A DNA stretch of 35,921 nucleotides, taken from Spirochaetota bacterium. Lineage in GTDB: Bacteria > Spirochaetota > UBA4802 > JAFGJZ01. The notes beneath the pieces are model-generated. The model was not told the DNA's origin. It did not search any database and saw only the letters and a program-made list of their open reading frames with translations. Of this stretch, positions 15,561-23,399 are shown piece by piece. Both the position numbers and the translations under genes were made by a program. Every line of letters starts with the position of its first letter. The stretch's first letter is position 1. The DNA lies in assembly GCA_023396615.1 (NCBI GenBank), contig JAEWVM010000180.1, forward strand, positions 1 to 35,921, given 5' to 3'.

Positions 15561-15583
15561 TTCTGCGGAAAACCGCAGAATTA
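15561..15583. terminator. bidirectional terminator between ilvE and the MshEN-like gene
   Basis: Perfect 8-bp stem ttctgcgg/ccgcagaa with AAAA loop (15561-15580), directly after the ilvE stop, with ttatt on one side and a T-rich run on the other strand. It lies between convergent genes. Confidence 0.75.
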
Positions 15584-15781
15584 TTAATCAGAATTGACTA
15601 CTTTTTCGGCCTGAATGGCTAGATATTTTACAAGCGACTGTTCGGAAATGTGTCCGAGATTAACGAGTATAATTCCTATCAGACCGCCTTCTTTTTTCTG
15701 TATCTCAAGTGCTTCATTCAGCTGAGCCTGGGTTATTTCGCCTGCATCAACCAGAATATCTCCCAATAGTTGTTTTGCCAT
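15584..15781 (-). CDS. stand-alone MshEN-like (GspE/PilB N-terminal) small protein
   Basis: A 65-aa protein with GGAGGAGT just before ATG 15781. It consists almost wholly of two 24-residue repeats, LLGDILVDAGEI...LxxALxxQ (from residue 5) and LIGIILVNLGHI...LxxxLxxQ, separated by five residues (KKEGG). This spacing is that of the MshEN domain, the N-terminal region of T2SS/T4P ATPases such as MshE, which can bind cyclic-di-GMP. In binding-competent domains each repeat usually starts RLG; here both start with Leu (LLG, LIG), so ligand binding is doubtful. No ATPase domain follows; the gene ends in its own stop. It has a near-consensus promoter of its own and a structured leader. Role unknown: an adaptor or titrator of such systems is a guess. 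Confidence 0.85.
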   Translation of the reverse strand: MAKQLLGDILVDAGEITQAQLNEALEIQKKEGGLIGIILVNLGHISEQSLVKYLAIQAEKVVNSD

Positions 15782-15872
15782 AATACTCCTCCGCTTTTGA
15801 TAGGTAAAATGTTGTTGATAAATATGTGGTAAAATTTATCACTACTGCCATATCGGGAATCTACTCCCGACA
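15782..15872 (-). promoter_or_regulatory. structured 5' leader of the MshEN-like gene
   Basis: About 90 bases lie between the predicted transcription start and ATG. They hold two stem-loops: tcggga/tcccga (15854-15871) and tgataaa/tttatca (15816-15841), followed by the strong ribosome site. It does not match a GEMM cyclic-di-GMP riboswitch or another class I know. Confidence 0.4.
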
Positions 15873-15878
15873 AATGAA

Positions 15879-15907
15879 ATTATAGCATGTTCGAATTAAA
15901 AAGTCAA
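15879..15907 (-). promoter_or_regulatory. near-consensus sigma-70 promoter for the MshEN-like gene
   Basis: On the minus strand TTGACT (complement of 15902-15907), exactly 17 bases, TATAAT (complement of 15879-15884), with TGC immediately before the -10 (extended -10). It is the best promoter match in the window. Confidence 0.85.
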
Positions 15908-15936
15908 CAGAATTGCAAAAATATGCGGAGGAGCTG

Positions 15937-16929
15937 ATGATCAGGATTGTTGCAGAAATAGGAATAAACCACTGCGGAAGTCTGCCAAAAGCCTTGTCCA
16001 TGATAGAATCTGCTGCAGCATGCGGCGCTGATTCTGTAAAGTTTCAGACTTTTTCAGCTGACAAATTTTATTCCCGTTACTCATCTTCTTATTTGAATAA
16101 TACTCCGCTTTCTCCTAATTATGATTTGATTGAATTTTTTAGGAAGTTTGAATTCAAAGAGGAAGATTATATTAAACTAAAAAATGCCGCAGATGAATGC
16201 GGAGTCGATTTTTTTTCCTCACCTTTCGATACCGGCTCGGTTGAAATGCTTGAGCGCTTAGGTGTAAAAAGATATAAAATTGCCTCAGGTTCGTTAAATG
16301 ATGTATTTCTAATAGAAAAAATTCTTTCGACTGGAAAAGAAATAATTGCATCAACCGGGCTTCATGAAATTTCCGAAATCGAAAAAAGTGTTCAGTTGAT
16401 GAAAAGTAAAAATGCTGATTTGGTTCTTCTTCATTGCGTATCTCTTTATCCCCTTGCAGATAAAGACGTTAATTTGAAAAGAATGATGCGTCTAAATGAA
16501 AAATTTAGTGTTGATGTTGGATTTTCAGACCATTCTCCGGATGCATTATCTTCTCTTTGCGCAGTCTCTCTCGGAGCAACTGTGATTGAAAAGCATTTTA
16601 AGACCGAAGAAACAGATCCCGATGCCGGTGTTTCCCTGAATCCGTCCGGGTTTAAAGATATGGTTGACAGTATTCGCCGTATCGAAAATATTACTGGAAG
16701 CGGATCTTTTGCAGTTACTTCAGATGAAAAAAATATTGCTCGTTCTGCTAATATGAGTTTGTGCTCGTTGAAGAGAATAAACAAAGGTGAAAAAATTACA
16801 AGGGATTTGCTTTGCGCAAAACGTCCCGGAACGGGAATATCTCCTCTCGATATAGAATCTGTTGTCGGGAAAACGGCGCTTGAAGATATTGATGAAGATT
16901 ATTTGATTGATTCAAAATATATAGTATGA
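15937..16929 (+). CDS. N-acetylneuraminate synthase family protein (NeuB/PseI/LegI-like)
   Basis: A 330-aa enzyme that condenses phosphoenolpyruvate with an amino sugar to make a nine-carbon (sialic-acid-type) sugar. Residues about 1-245 form the TIM-barrel: VAEIGINHCGSL at the N-terminus, DSVKFQTF, FSSPFD, KIASG, ASTGLHE, LLHCVSLYP, VGFSDHS and VIEKHF. A C-terminal antifreeze-like SAF domain follows (about 265-330, with RRI-type KRINKGEKIT). ATG 15937 has GGAGGA at 15927-15932; a TTG at 15913 lies upstream of it. Sialic, legionaminic and pseudaminic acid synthases cannot be told apart by eye. No neuA/neuC or other surface-sugar gene adjoins, which is unusual for this family. It leads a two-gene unit with a lipoprotein. 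Confidence 0.92.
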   Translation: MIRIVAEIGINHCGSLPKALSMIESAAACGADSVKFQTFSADKFYSRYSSSYLNNTPLSPNYDLIEFFRKFEFKEEDYIKLKNAADECGVDFFSSPFDTGSVEMLERLGVKRYKIASGSLNDVFLIEKILSTGKEIIASTGLHEISEIEKSVQLMKSKNADLVLLHCVSLYPLADKDVNLKRMMRLNEKFSVDVGFSDHSPDALSSLCAVSLGATVIEKHFKTEETDPDAGVSLNPSGFKDMVDSIRRIENITGSGSFAVTSDEKNIARSANMSLCSLKRINKGEKITRDLLCAKRPGTGISPLDIESVVGKTALEDIDEDYLIDSKYIV

Positions 16930-16936
16930 GGTACCA

Positions 16937-17446
16937 ATGAGAAAGTTTATAATACTAATTCCTGTGATACTTGCTTCATGTTCGATGTTTAAGTTTGAAT
17001 ATCGGCACGAAATGAATGAAGATAAAAAAGAAATTCTAAAATCAAGCGCTCTATCAATAGGTTTGGGAGTAGGTTTTGACACGTCATATGATACGGATTT
17101 TTTCTTTGCTACAAAAGAAGTATCTCCTTTAACTGTTTCTTTCACGGCTTATCTCGACAGTCTTCCCGTTGAAACTGTTGCGGACTTATATGTTGAAGCT
17201 TATCGCATAAATGAGACATCAAAGTATCTTATGAATCACTATCTCCGCTTAAAGAAATGGAGAGAATATAATTATTTTAAGACAGATGTGTCTAATGCAA
17301 ATGAGAAATATTATACTGCAATAGATGTCTATTCACGTAAACGTCTTTCTTCGGAAATGTCATTGATTGAAGAACGTAAAAAAAAAGCTGCACAGAAAGG
17401 GATTCTGAATATTCAGGAAAAAGAAAACGTTGTAGACAGTTATTAG
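16937..17446 (+). CDS. lipoprotein of unknown function downstream of the NeuB-like gene
   Basis: A 169-aa protein with a short signal peptide and lipobox LASC (C15). The mature part has a middle section of Asp/Thr/Phe-rich sequence and a highly charged, probably helical C-terminal half (Glu/Lys/Arg-rich from about residue 100, possibly coiled coil). GAGG seven bases before ATG and a gap of only seven bases after the NeuB-like stop show co-transcription. I know no family. A short stem (cggtt/aaccg near 17470-17487) after the stop may end transcription before the convergent sensor gene. Confidence 0.8.
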   Translation: MRKFIILIPVILASCSMFKFEYRHEMNEDKKEILKSSALSIGLGVGFDTSYDTDFFFATKEVSPLTVSFTAYLDSLPVETVADLYVEAYRINETSKYLMNHYLRLKKWREYNYFKTDVSNANEKYYTAIDVYSRKRLSSEMSLIEERKKKAAQKGILNIQEKENVVDSY

Positions 17447-17510
17447 TTGTTAAAAAAAGCATCTGTTTGCGGTTATAATTTAAACCGTTAAAGTATTTTT
17501 CTAATACGAA

Positions 17511-19703
17511 TTATTGTCTTATGAAGTATTTTGTAAGTGTGACTGAATTGCCGGTTTTGTTGTATTTAACTGAATCGAAAATATTTTGCGCCATCATAAT
17601 TCCGCGGCCGTGGAGTTTTTTGTCATCGGCTATTTCTTTTTTCTTTATTTCATGCTTAAATCCTTTTCCTTCATCGGTAATCGTATATTTTGCCGAAGCT
17701 TCCTCAAGAACATAAGAAATGGTAACTTTTTTATTTTTATACTCAGCTATATTCTGTCTGTGCTGAAGGAGATTATAATACTCGCCTTTAATCATTGCTT
17801 CAGATTTGTCATCTGAAGAAATCTGAAGATTTCCATGTTCAATTGCATTGATAATTATTTCACGCAGACCTGTGCGGATAAGTGTAATTTCATTTACATT
17901 CATATATCTTGGCAGATTGCGGACTAATCTATAACTCATATCTTCTGCTGCAGAAAGAGAATTGTCGATTATATATGTGTGACTTTCCTGCGAAAGAAAT
18001 TTAAGAAGATAGTCGTCAGCTACATGCGTCAAAAATCCGATGAGTTCTTTTCTGCCTTCCACGTCAATTTTTTCAAGACGTATATTGAAATCGCTGTACT
18101 TGTAATCGTGACGTGTTTTTAACGGAATTTTAAAAATGATTTGCTTGTCTGAATTAAGAGCTTCATTGATTTTTTCTTTCATGAAGCCGCGTTTTATTCC
18201 CGAAAAACCGTCCTCATATATATAGTCAAATAGAGTCGAAGCTGATAATTCATGCTCAGAGGTGCTGAGATGCCGGATCAAAGCCTTATTGTAAGAAAGA
18301 AAATTGCCGTTTTCATCCATTGAAAAAATTGAATCAGGAACCCCTTCAGTCAATGTCCTGTATTTATTTTCCGATATTTTCAGATTGCTGAAAATTTCTT
18401 CCGTTTCATTTATTTTTTGCAGAAGTTCTCTGTTAACATGTTCGAGACTTTTATTTATCATTACATAACGGTTTGTAAGTATGATCATTAATGATATGAT
18501 GAAAAAAACAAATCCGTATTGTGTCAGATAATATCCGTTATGCATAAAAAGAGAATCTATGATATCAATTATGCTGAATACGGCAATTACAATTCCGCCG
18601 ATAAAAATGTTCCCCTGAAATGTTTTAAAAAACATTTTTCTGAAAGCTGTAGCGGCATTTTTACTTTGTTTAAAAAAAGTAAAAAATGATTTTGCGCAAG
18701 AACGTATAAGAAATAATATATAGCCCACCGCAGCCAATCCGGTAAAAGCCTGCCATGTATAAAGAACCTTGTAAGAGTATGTAAGCGAAAATGAAAAATT
18801 TAGAACAATTGCTAAAAGATTACCTAGGGCCAGAATTTTACATACTTTACTAATCTTTTTGTTAATACCGGATTCAACAAAGGCATATAGTGTTGATGAG
18901 AAAAGATAAAGAACCGCAACTTCCATCTTGAAGGAATAACTTGTATCGGATATTAGTCCGTATATGTTCGGAGATCTGATGAATATGTATGCAGAAAGAA
19001 GTATAGATAAAAGACCGAAGTAAAGTGTGTAACGGTCATTACGTTTGTATAGAAATATTGCAAGCTGATACAGTCCTATGAAAAGATAAAGGGCGATAAG
19101 AGAATCAATTATTTTTTTGGAAAAAGGTTCTCTTTCAGAGAAAGGGGAAATTGAAAAATCGGATAAATCATGGATTCCACCCTCGTAAGACTGCTGGTCA
19201 CAGATAATCCTGAAAGAAAGCATATTTTTTCCGGGTTTAAGGTGTCTTGAATCAATTAGAACATTTACATTTTTCAATGTACGGTATTTTTGAATATTGC
19301 CGGATGAATCGAGGTGAATTTCACTTCTGACAGGATTTCCGTTGATAAAAATTTCAAAATTCTGGCCGATCATTGCCATATGCAGATTAAACGGACGTTT
19401 CATATAGAAATCGGATTCATTGAGTCCGAAAAAAGTTTTCATCGTGTAAGTTTCTGCGGTATTTTTTCCCCAAAATAATACCGCACTTGAGGAATCTTCA
19501 TTCTTGAAGAGATCATTAATTCTGAGAGTTTTCAGCTTTCCGTTTACAGGTTCAGTTTTAATTGCTTGTGAAACTGAATCATTGCCTGCCCAGGATAAGT
19601 CGAATCCCTTTCGGATATAAAAATCAGATTTAGATAAATCGATTGTCTGGGCATATGCTGCAAACGATAAAAAAATATATAATAAGCCAATAGAATATTT
19701 CAC
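17511..19703 (-). CDS. 7TMR-DISM membrane sensor with PAS and RsbW-like ATPase domains
   Basis: A 730-aa signalling protein with GTG start (GGAG five bases upstream). Domains in order are: signal peptide (1-18), a periplasmic beta-rich domain to about 190, seven transmembrane helices (about 197-410), a short helical linker, a PAS domain (about 440-560, beginning ENKYRTLTEGVPDS), and a GHKL ATPase (about 590-730). The ATPase has the N-box EIIINAIEHGN, G1 box DEGKGF and G2 box HGRGIMMAQ. There is no recognisable histidine-kinase dimerisation/phosphoacceptor domain with its His, and the HGN-type N-box is typical of SpoIIAB/RsbW-like anti-sigma ATPases. It probably senses an extracytoplasmic cue and acts by partner switching (inference). 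It has its own promoter overlapping the end of the App1-like gene. Confidence 0.9.
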   Translation of the reverse strand: MKYSIGLLYIFLSFAAYAQTIDLSKSDFYIRKGFDLSWAGNDSVSQAIKTEPVNGKLKTLRINDLFKNEDSSSAVLFWGKNTAETYTMKTFFGLNESDFYMKRPFNLHMAMIGQNFEIFINGNPVRSEIHLDSSGNIQKYRTLKNVNVLIDSRHLKPGKNMLSFRIICDQQSYEGGIHDLSDFSISPFSEREPFSKKIIDSLIALYLFIGLYQLAIFLYKRNDRYTLYFGLLSILLSAYIFIRSPNIYGLISDTSYSFKMEVAVLYLFSSTLYAFVESGINKKISKVCKILALGNLLAIVLNFSFSLTYSYKVLYTWQAFTGLAAVGYILFLIRSCAKSFFTFFKQSKNAATAFRKMFFKTFQGNIFIGGIVIAVFSIIDIIDSLFMHNGYYLTQYGFVFFIISLMIILTNRYVMINKSLEHVNRELLQKINETEEIFSNLKISENKYRTLTEGVPDSIFSMDENGNFLSYNKALIRHLSTSEHELSASTLFDYIYEDGFSGIKRGFMKEKINEALNSDKQIIFKIPLKTRHDYKYSDFNIRLEKIDVEGRKELIGFLTHVADDYLLKFLSQESHTYIIDNSLSAAEDMSYRLVRNLPRYMNVNEITLIRTGLREIIINAIEHGNLQISSDDKSEAMIKGEYYNLLQHRQNIAEYKNKKVTISYVLEEASAKYTITDEGKGFKHEIKKKEIADDKKLHGRGIMMAQNIFDSVKYNKTGNSVTLTKYFIRQ

Positions 19704-19741
19704 AAATGCTCCGCAAACTGTTACTTAAGCACAACTGGAGT

Positions 19742-19769
19742 ATTGTATTTGTAAAATTCAAAAAGTCAA
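19742..19769 (-). promoter_or_regulatory. promoter for the 7TMR-DISM sensor gene
   Basis: On the minus strand TTGACT (complement of 19764-19769), 16 bases, TACAAT (complement of 19742-19747), about 39 bases before the GTG start. The -35 box overlaps the stop codon of the upstream App1-like gene. Confidence 0.65.
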
Positions 19770-20875
19770 CGAAAAAGATTATCCGATAAATTCTCGATTT
19801 CTGACGGATCAGAAAAAAGAGTCCATAATGACTGATCAATTTTATCAAATGCCTTTTTCATCCTCTCTGAATCACGTGACTCGGCAGATGTATTTCTAAT
19901 GAAAATGTGCGCAATTCTCCCGGGATTTTTTTTCGCTACATCGGCATAAATTTCCGGATCTTTTTCAAATGAATCTCCGATGAAAATGATTTTTTTATCC
20001 GGAAAATCCTTCATTATTCGCAAAATAATAGGTGTCTTGAATTTTTCAGGAGACTCGAATATGCTGAGATATCCGTCTTTGAGACCGAATGATTTCATCT
20101 GAATGAGTCCTTCCGGGAATTTTTCATTAGTGATAAAAGACTGTATGGCCGGAAAAAGCTGCCATGGTGACGATGTGAGATATGTAAAATCGGCTCCTTT
20201 ATTTTTCCATGAGTAAAGAAGTTTCTGCATTTTGGGAACCGGTTTATATTCATTTACGAATACGTTTCGTAAAAGTTTGCTTTTGTTGTAAACTTCAGAA
20301 ATTTTAATAGTGTCGTCAATATCCGTTATTACCATTACTCCTTCAGGTTTAATTAGTTTTGCTTTACCTTCGAAAATTCTACCGTCTGATTTGGCTTCAC
20401 TTGTAAAATTTACTTCTGCTTCTTCAGGAATCGTATTTCCGCTATAATTGATTATTGAGTAAAAGATATTTGAAGGAAGTACAATTTCACGTTCGGTGTG
20501 TCCGTTGGCGTCAGTTACTCCAATATTGTAATAAGAAGTCCCAATAAGTGCGGATATGCTTTTTCTGCTTTCCTGATCGATCATAAAAAGACGGAATCTT
20601 TCATTGAAGGTTTTGTTTTCCAAGTCATCATCAGAAAGATTTATGTGTTTTTTTGCAGCTGAAGTAATGATTTTTCGTGCAGCACTGTCAAACTCGGGTT
20701 CGCAAACCCATGCATGTACTTTGATGTGAAAGAGGTCATTTTTTTTATTATAAGCTATATATGACGGAAAATAGTAAAGTTCCTCATCTTTTTCAATATT
20801 AATTTTGGGCGGCTTGGCTGATGCTGAGAATATCGCTGCTGAAATGAATAATGTTAAAATGAGAAATTTTTTCAT
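19766..20875 (-). CDS. secreted App1-like phosphatase (DUF2183)
   Basis: A 369-aa exported protein: MKKFLILTLFISAAIFSASA is a Sec signal peptide with a likely SPase I site after ASA. The C-terminal half is the App1 catalytic domain of the HAD superfamily: VITDIDDTIKISEV (DxDxT, Asp185 and Asp187), YLTSSPWQL, LKDGYLSIF, and IFIGDSFEKDPEIY for the metal-binding aspartates. The yeast relative App1 is a phosphatidate phosphatase; the bacterial substrate is unknown. About 180 residues of beta-rich sequence precede the catalytic domain. AAGGA precedes ATG 20875. A TTGACC-type promoter may lie at 20905-20934. The prepilin peptidase gene is 76 bases upstream, so read-through is possible. Confidence 0.88.
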   Translation of the reverse strand: MKKFLILTLFISAAIFSASAKPPKINIEKDEELYYFPSYIAYNKKNDLFHIKVHAWVCEPEFDSAARKIITSAAKKHINLSDDDLENKTFNERFRLFMIDQESRKSISALIGTSYYNIGVTDANGHTEREIVLPSNIFYSIINYSGNTIPEEAEVNFTSEAKSDGRIFEGKAKLIKPEGVMVITDIDDTIKISEVYNKSKLLRNVFVNEYKPVPKMQKLLYSWKNKGADFTYLTSSPWQLFPAIQSFITNEKFPEGLIQMKSFGLKDGYLSIFESPEKFKTPIILRIMKDFPDKKIIFIGDSFEKDPEIYADVAKKNPGRIAHIFIRNTSAESRDSERMKKAFDKIDQSLWTLFSDPSEIENLSDNLFR

Positions 20876-20951
20876 AATTAATCCTTATCGTTTAAGTGTA
20901 AAGCTAATGATGTTTCTTTGAAAAAACAGGTCAAGAATTATTTGCGTAATA

Positions 20952-21713
20952 TCAGTATTGCTGAATGTATATTATGAATGCTTTTAAAATCTGATTTCCT
21001 GCAAAATGCGTTATAAATAGTCCTGCTGTGATGAACGGTGCGAAAGGAAGTTTTATTTTGAGATTCTTTGTTTTTAACAAGGCAATGACAAGCCCGACAA
21101 TACACCCGGTAATTATTGCGCTTTCAAGAGTTATGATGAGCTCGTGAAGATCTGAAAACAGAGAAATGACCGCGATGAATTTGATGTCGCCCCAGCCGAT
21201 GCTTCCTGCGAAAAGATATCCGAAGAGAAGAAGAATAGATGATGTAATTGCAAAAATTTTAAGATGAATTACAGGATTAGGAGATAATAGCGTAATCGTA
21301 ATTGAAATTAATAGCGCTGCGGCAATTGACAGATTGGATATTTTCATGAATTTGACGTCAAAATAAGCGATAACAAAAGAATTGCATAAGAAAAGTCCCT
21401 CTGCAAAAGAAATAGGAGAGATTCCGTTGAAATAAGCAGAAGCTGTTAAAACCAAACCGCATATTATTTCGGAAACCGGATATATGACGTTTATTTTCGA
21501 TCCGCAAGTGCATTTGCCGCGCGCTATCAAAAATCCTATTACAGGAACAAGCCCGCAAGGACTGATATTTTTTCTGCATGATGTGCAGCGCGAACGTGAA
21601 AAAAGAATATTCTTGAGTGAATCATTTTTTCCATTGAGCGATCTTTCTGCAAGGGTTATGAAGAAACTTGCGAAAACCGAACCTGTGATAAAAGTTAGTA
21701 GGTATAGAGTCAT
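20952..21713 (-). CDS. type IV prepilin peptidase (A24 family)
   Basis: A 253-aa polytopic membrane protease that cleaves and N-methylates type IV pilins and type II secretion pseudopilins. It has the cytoplasmic Cys-rich loop with CTSC (C43, C46) and CTC (C68, C70), and both catalytic aspartates: Asp119 in YFDVKFMKI and Asp176 in the signature GWGDIKF. About eight hydrophobic segments follow each other after residue 75. The start ATG overlaps the stop of the upstream lipoprotein gene (ATGA). No pilin or assembly genes are visible in the window, so its substrates lie elsewhere. Confidence 0.93.
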   Translation of the reverse strand: MTLYLLTFITGSVFASFFITLAERSLNGKNDSLKNILFSRSRCTSCRKNISPCGLVPVIGFLIARGKCTCGSKINVIYPVSEIICGLVLTASAYFNGISPISFAEGLFLCNSFVIAYFDVKFMKISNLSIAAALLISITITLLSPNPVIHLKIFAITSSILLLFGYLFAGSIGWGDIKFIAVISLFSDLHELIITLESAIITGCIVGLVIALLKTKNLKIKLPFAPFITAGLFITHFAGNQILKAFIIYIQQY

Positions 21714-22939
21714 TCGGATACAAATGTTATAGTTAAAAATTTCTCATCATTCCCGTTTCTGTTACGCGTTTCGCTTATTTTCCCCTGGGGATGACCGTAA
21801 GTTGCGATTTTTTCTTTTACACGTTTTATTGCCGCACTTTCCTGTGAATAGTCTGTGAATCCGGAAGTGCTTATTTTTACTGTTGCATTGCGCATCATGG
21901 TTGCGGCAAATGCATAAAATTCAATTTTAATAATTTCGGATGAAGGAACTTTCCCATCCATTGTTTTTATTATAAAATCGAAGGACTCCATCGCACTTTT
22001 TTGATTGCGCACGGCGGGTTTTGTTTTTACGTCTATTGATGAAATGAAAACAGGCTCAAAACTGTCAATGAAATCAATGTTTATCTTATTGTCGCCACCC
22101 CGAATTTTAAAGAGTTTTATAAAATTGGGAGACGATGACGATTCACCGAAAAAAGCTTTTGCATCCGCGATTGAAGCCTGCTCTATGAGAAGAGTTTTTT
22201 CTGGATTGATCGATAAACTTGATGATGATAATATTTCAGCCTTAGGAGATTGAATTTCGTAAATTGCTTTTAGTAATTTGGTTATAGTTGTGCTTCTTTC
22301 AGAGAGAAAATACTTCCGCGCTATCATTATATAAGGTTCAAAATACGGGAAAGAGGCAGTAGACGAGATTGTATTTTTTGAAAGTGTGTTGTCCAAAAGA
22401 TCAACTGTTGAAATAAATTCTCCGGTATTTTCGCCGGTTTTTACATTATTAAGCCTGCAGTAAAATTCTGAAAAAAAAGAGATTGAATTATCAGTAATTG
22501 AAACCGGATTTTTCTTTCTGAAAGATTCAATATTTCCTTCTATCACAAGGTTTCCGGATGAGCGTGCTGATATTGCGAATACTCTCGGATTGAAATACTT
22601 CAATGAATCAAAATTATTCATGTATTCACTGTACGGAATAATTATTATATCTGAGCGGAAATTAGTGAAATCATCAAGTGCTTCCGGTATCGAAGTGTTT
22701 TTCTTTATCTCGGCTTTTATTGAAATTTTCGATAGGTCGGAATCTGCTGAAGTGATGATGCCGCCGTTTGCCGAAAGAATGTTTATAACGTGATAGTATG
22801 ATGTAGTTCCTATTCTCACTAAATTGATTTCATGATTATTATTTTTGGCGAAATAGTCTTCCATGGTTTCATATTTAGACTTATGAGAACACGACAATGC
22901 AAGAAATAGCGAAAGGATTGCAGTAGAAACAGTTTTCAT
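21710..22939 (-). CDS. lipoprotein coupled to the prepilin peptidase, family not recognised
   Basis: A 409-aa protein with signal peptide and lipobox LALSC (C17). Residues about 35-280 have alternating hydrophobic strands and Ser/Thr-rich turns reminiscent of a periplasmic substrate-binding fold (for example SITDNSISFF and ASFPYFEPYIMIAR), while the C-terminal ~100 residues (IKIEFYAFAATM, VKISTSGFTDYS, AIKRVKEKIATYG) recall a degenerate OmpA-like domain; both readings are tentative. It overlaps the zinc-ribbon gene upstream by one base (TAATG) and the prepilin peptidase downstream by four, so the three are surely co-translated. A role at the cell envelope linked to pilus or secretion function is an inference. 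Confidence 0.8.
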   Translation of the reverse strand: MKTVSTAILSLFLALSCSHKSKYETMEDYFAKNNNHEINLVRIGTTSYYHVINILSANGGIITSADSDLSKISIKAEIKKNTSIPEALDDFTNFRSDIIIIPYSEYMNNFDSLKYFNPRVFAISARSSGNLVIEGNIESFRKKNPVSITDNSISFFSEFYCRLNNVKTGENTGEFISTVDLLDNTLSKNTISSTASFPYFEPYIMIARKYFLSERSTTITKLLKAIYEIQSPKAEILSSSSLSINPEKTLLIEQASIADAKAFFGESSSSPNFIKLFKIRGGDNKINIDFIDSFEPVFISSIDVKTKPAVRNQKSAMESFDFIIKTMDGKVPSSEIIKIEFYAFAATMMRNATVKISTSGFTDYSQESAAIKRVKEKIATYGHPQGKISETRNRNGNDEKFLTITFVSE

Positions 22940-23286
22940 TATAAATTCCCGAAAAGCGATGCGGCTTTATTTTTGTCAGTGTTGTGCTTGTAATCCGAAT
23001 ATTCGACAATAGTGAGTCCGGGAGAATTTTTAATTATCTTTGCAATTATTTTTGTTCCGGCAGAACCCGATTCGCGCGTTGCCGCATATTTGAATTCTCT
23101 TTTGCATCCAGGGCATTTATCCATTTCGCCGAATTTGATTCCTGTAGTTTTGCATGCAGGGCAGAAACCATGCAGATCATCTACGATGATGATGTGTTCA
23201 TCAATTTCTTTTATATCAAGTTCATGCCAAATGCGTATCATGTCCATGATGAGTACCTTTGCCTTAATTTGCTTTTGTTTCGGCAT
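22939..23286 (-). CDS. 115-aa zinc-ribbon protein
   Basis: A small cytoplasmic protein with a CPAC...CPGC pair (spacing about 15 residues) typical of a zinc ribbon, preceded by a hydrophobic segment HIIIVDDLHGF and followed by a Lys/Asn-rich tail. The start is uncertain: ATG 23286 has no ribosome site; Met14 or Met16 would shorten it. It heads the overlapping cluster with the lipoprotein and prepilin peptidase. I do not recognise a named family. Confidence 0.75.
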   Translation of the reverse strand: MPKQKQIKAKVLIMDMIRIWHELDIKEIDEHIIIVDDLHGFCPACKTTGIKFGEMDKCPGCKREFKYAATRESGSAGTKIIAKIIKNSPGLTIVEYSDYKHNTDKNKAASLFGNL

Positions 23287-23365
23287 TTTTATAAAAAAAT
23301 AATTTTTGAAGCCGAACGGGTATTATGTTGATTTTGTGCTGTCTAAAAGCAAGAAATAATTTTCC

Positions 23366-23394
23366 TTGACCTTGAAAGTTTAACGTCAAATATC
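23366..23394 (+). promoter_or_regulatory. candidate promoter for the HAD phosphatase gene
   Basis: TTGACC (23366-23371), 17 bases, AATATC (23389-23394), which would place transcription start at or next to the ATG at 23400. The lack of a ribosome site fits a leaderless or near-leaderless mRNA. Confidence 0.3.
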
Positions 23395-23399
23395 GCGTT

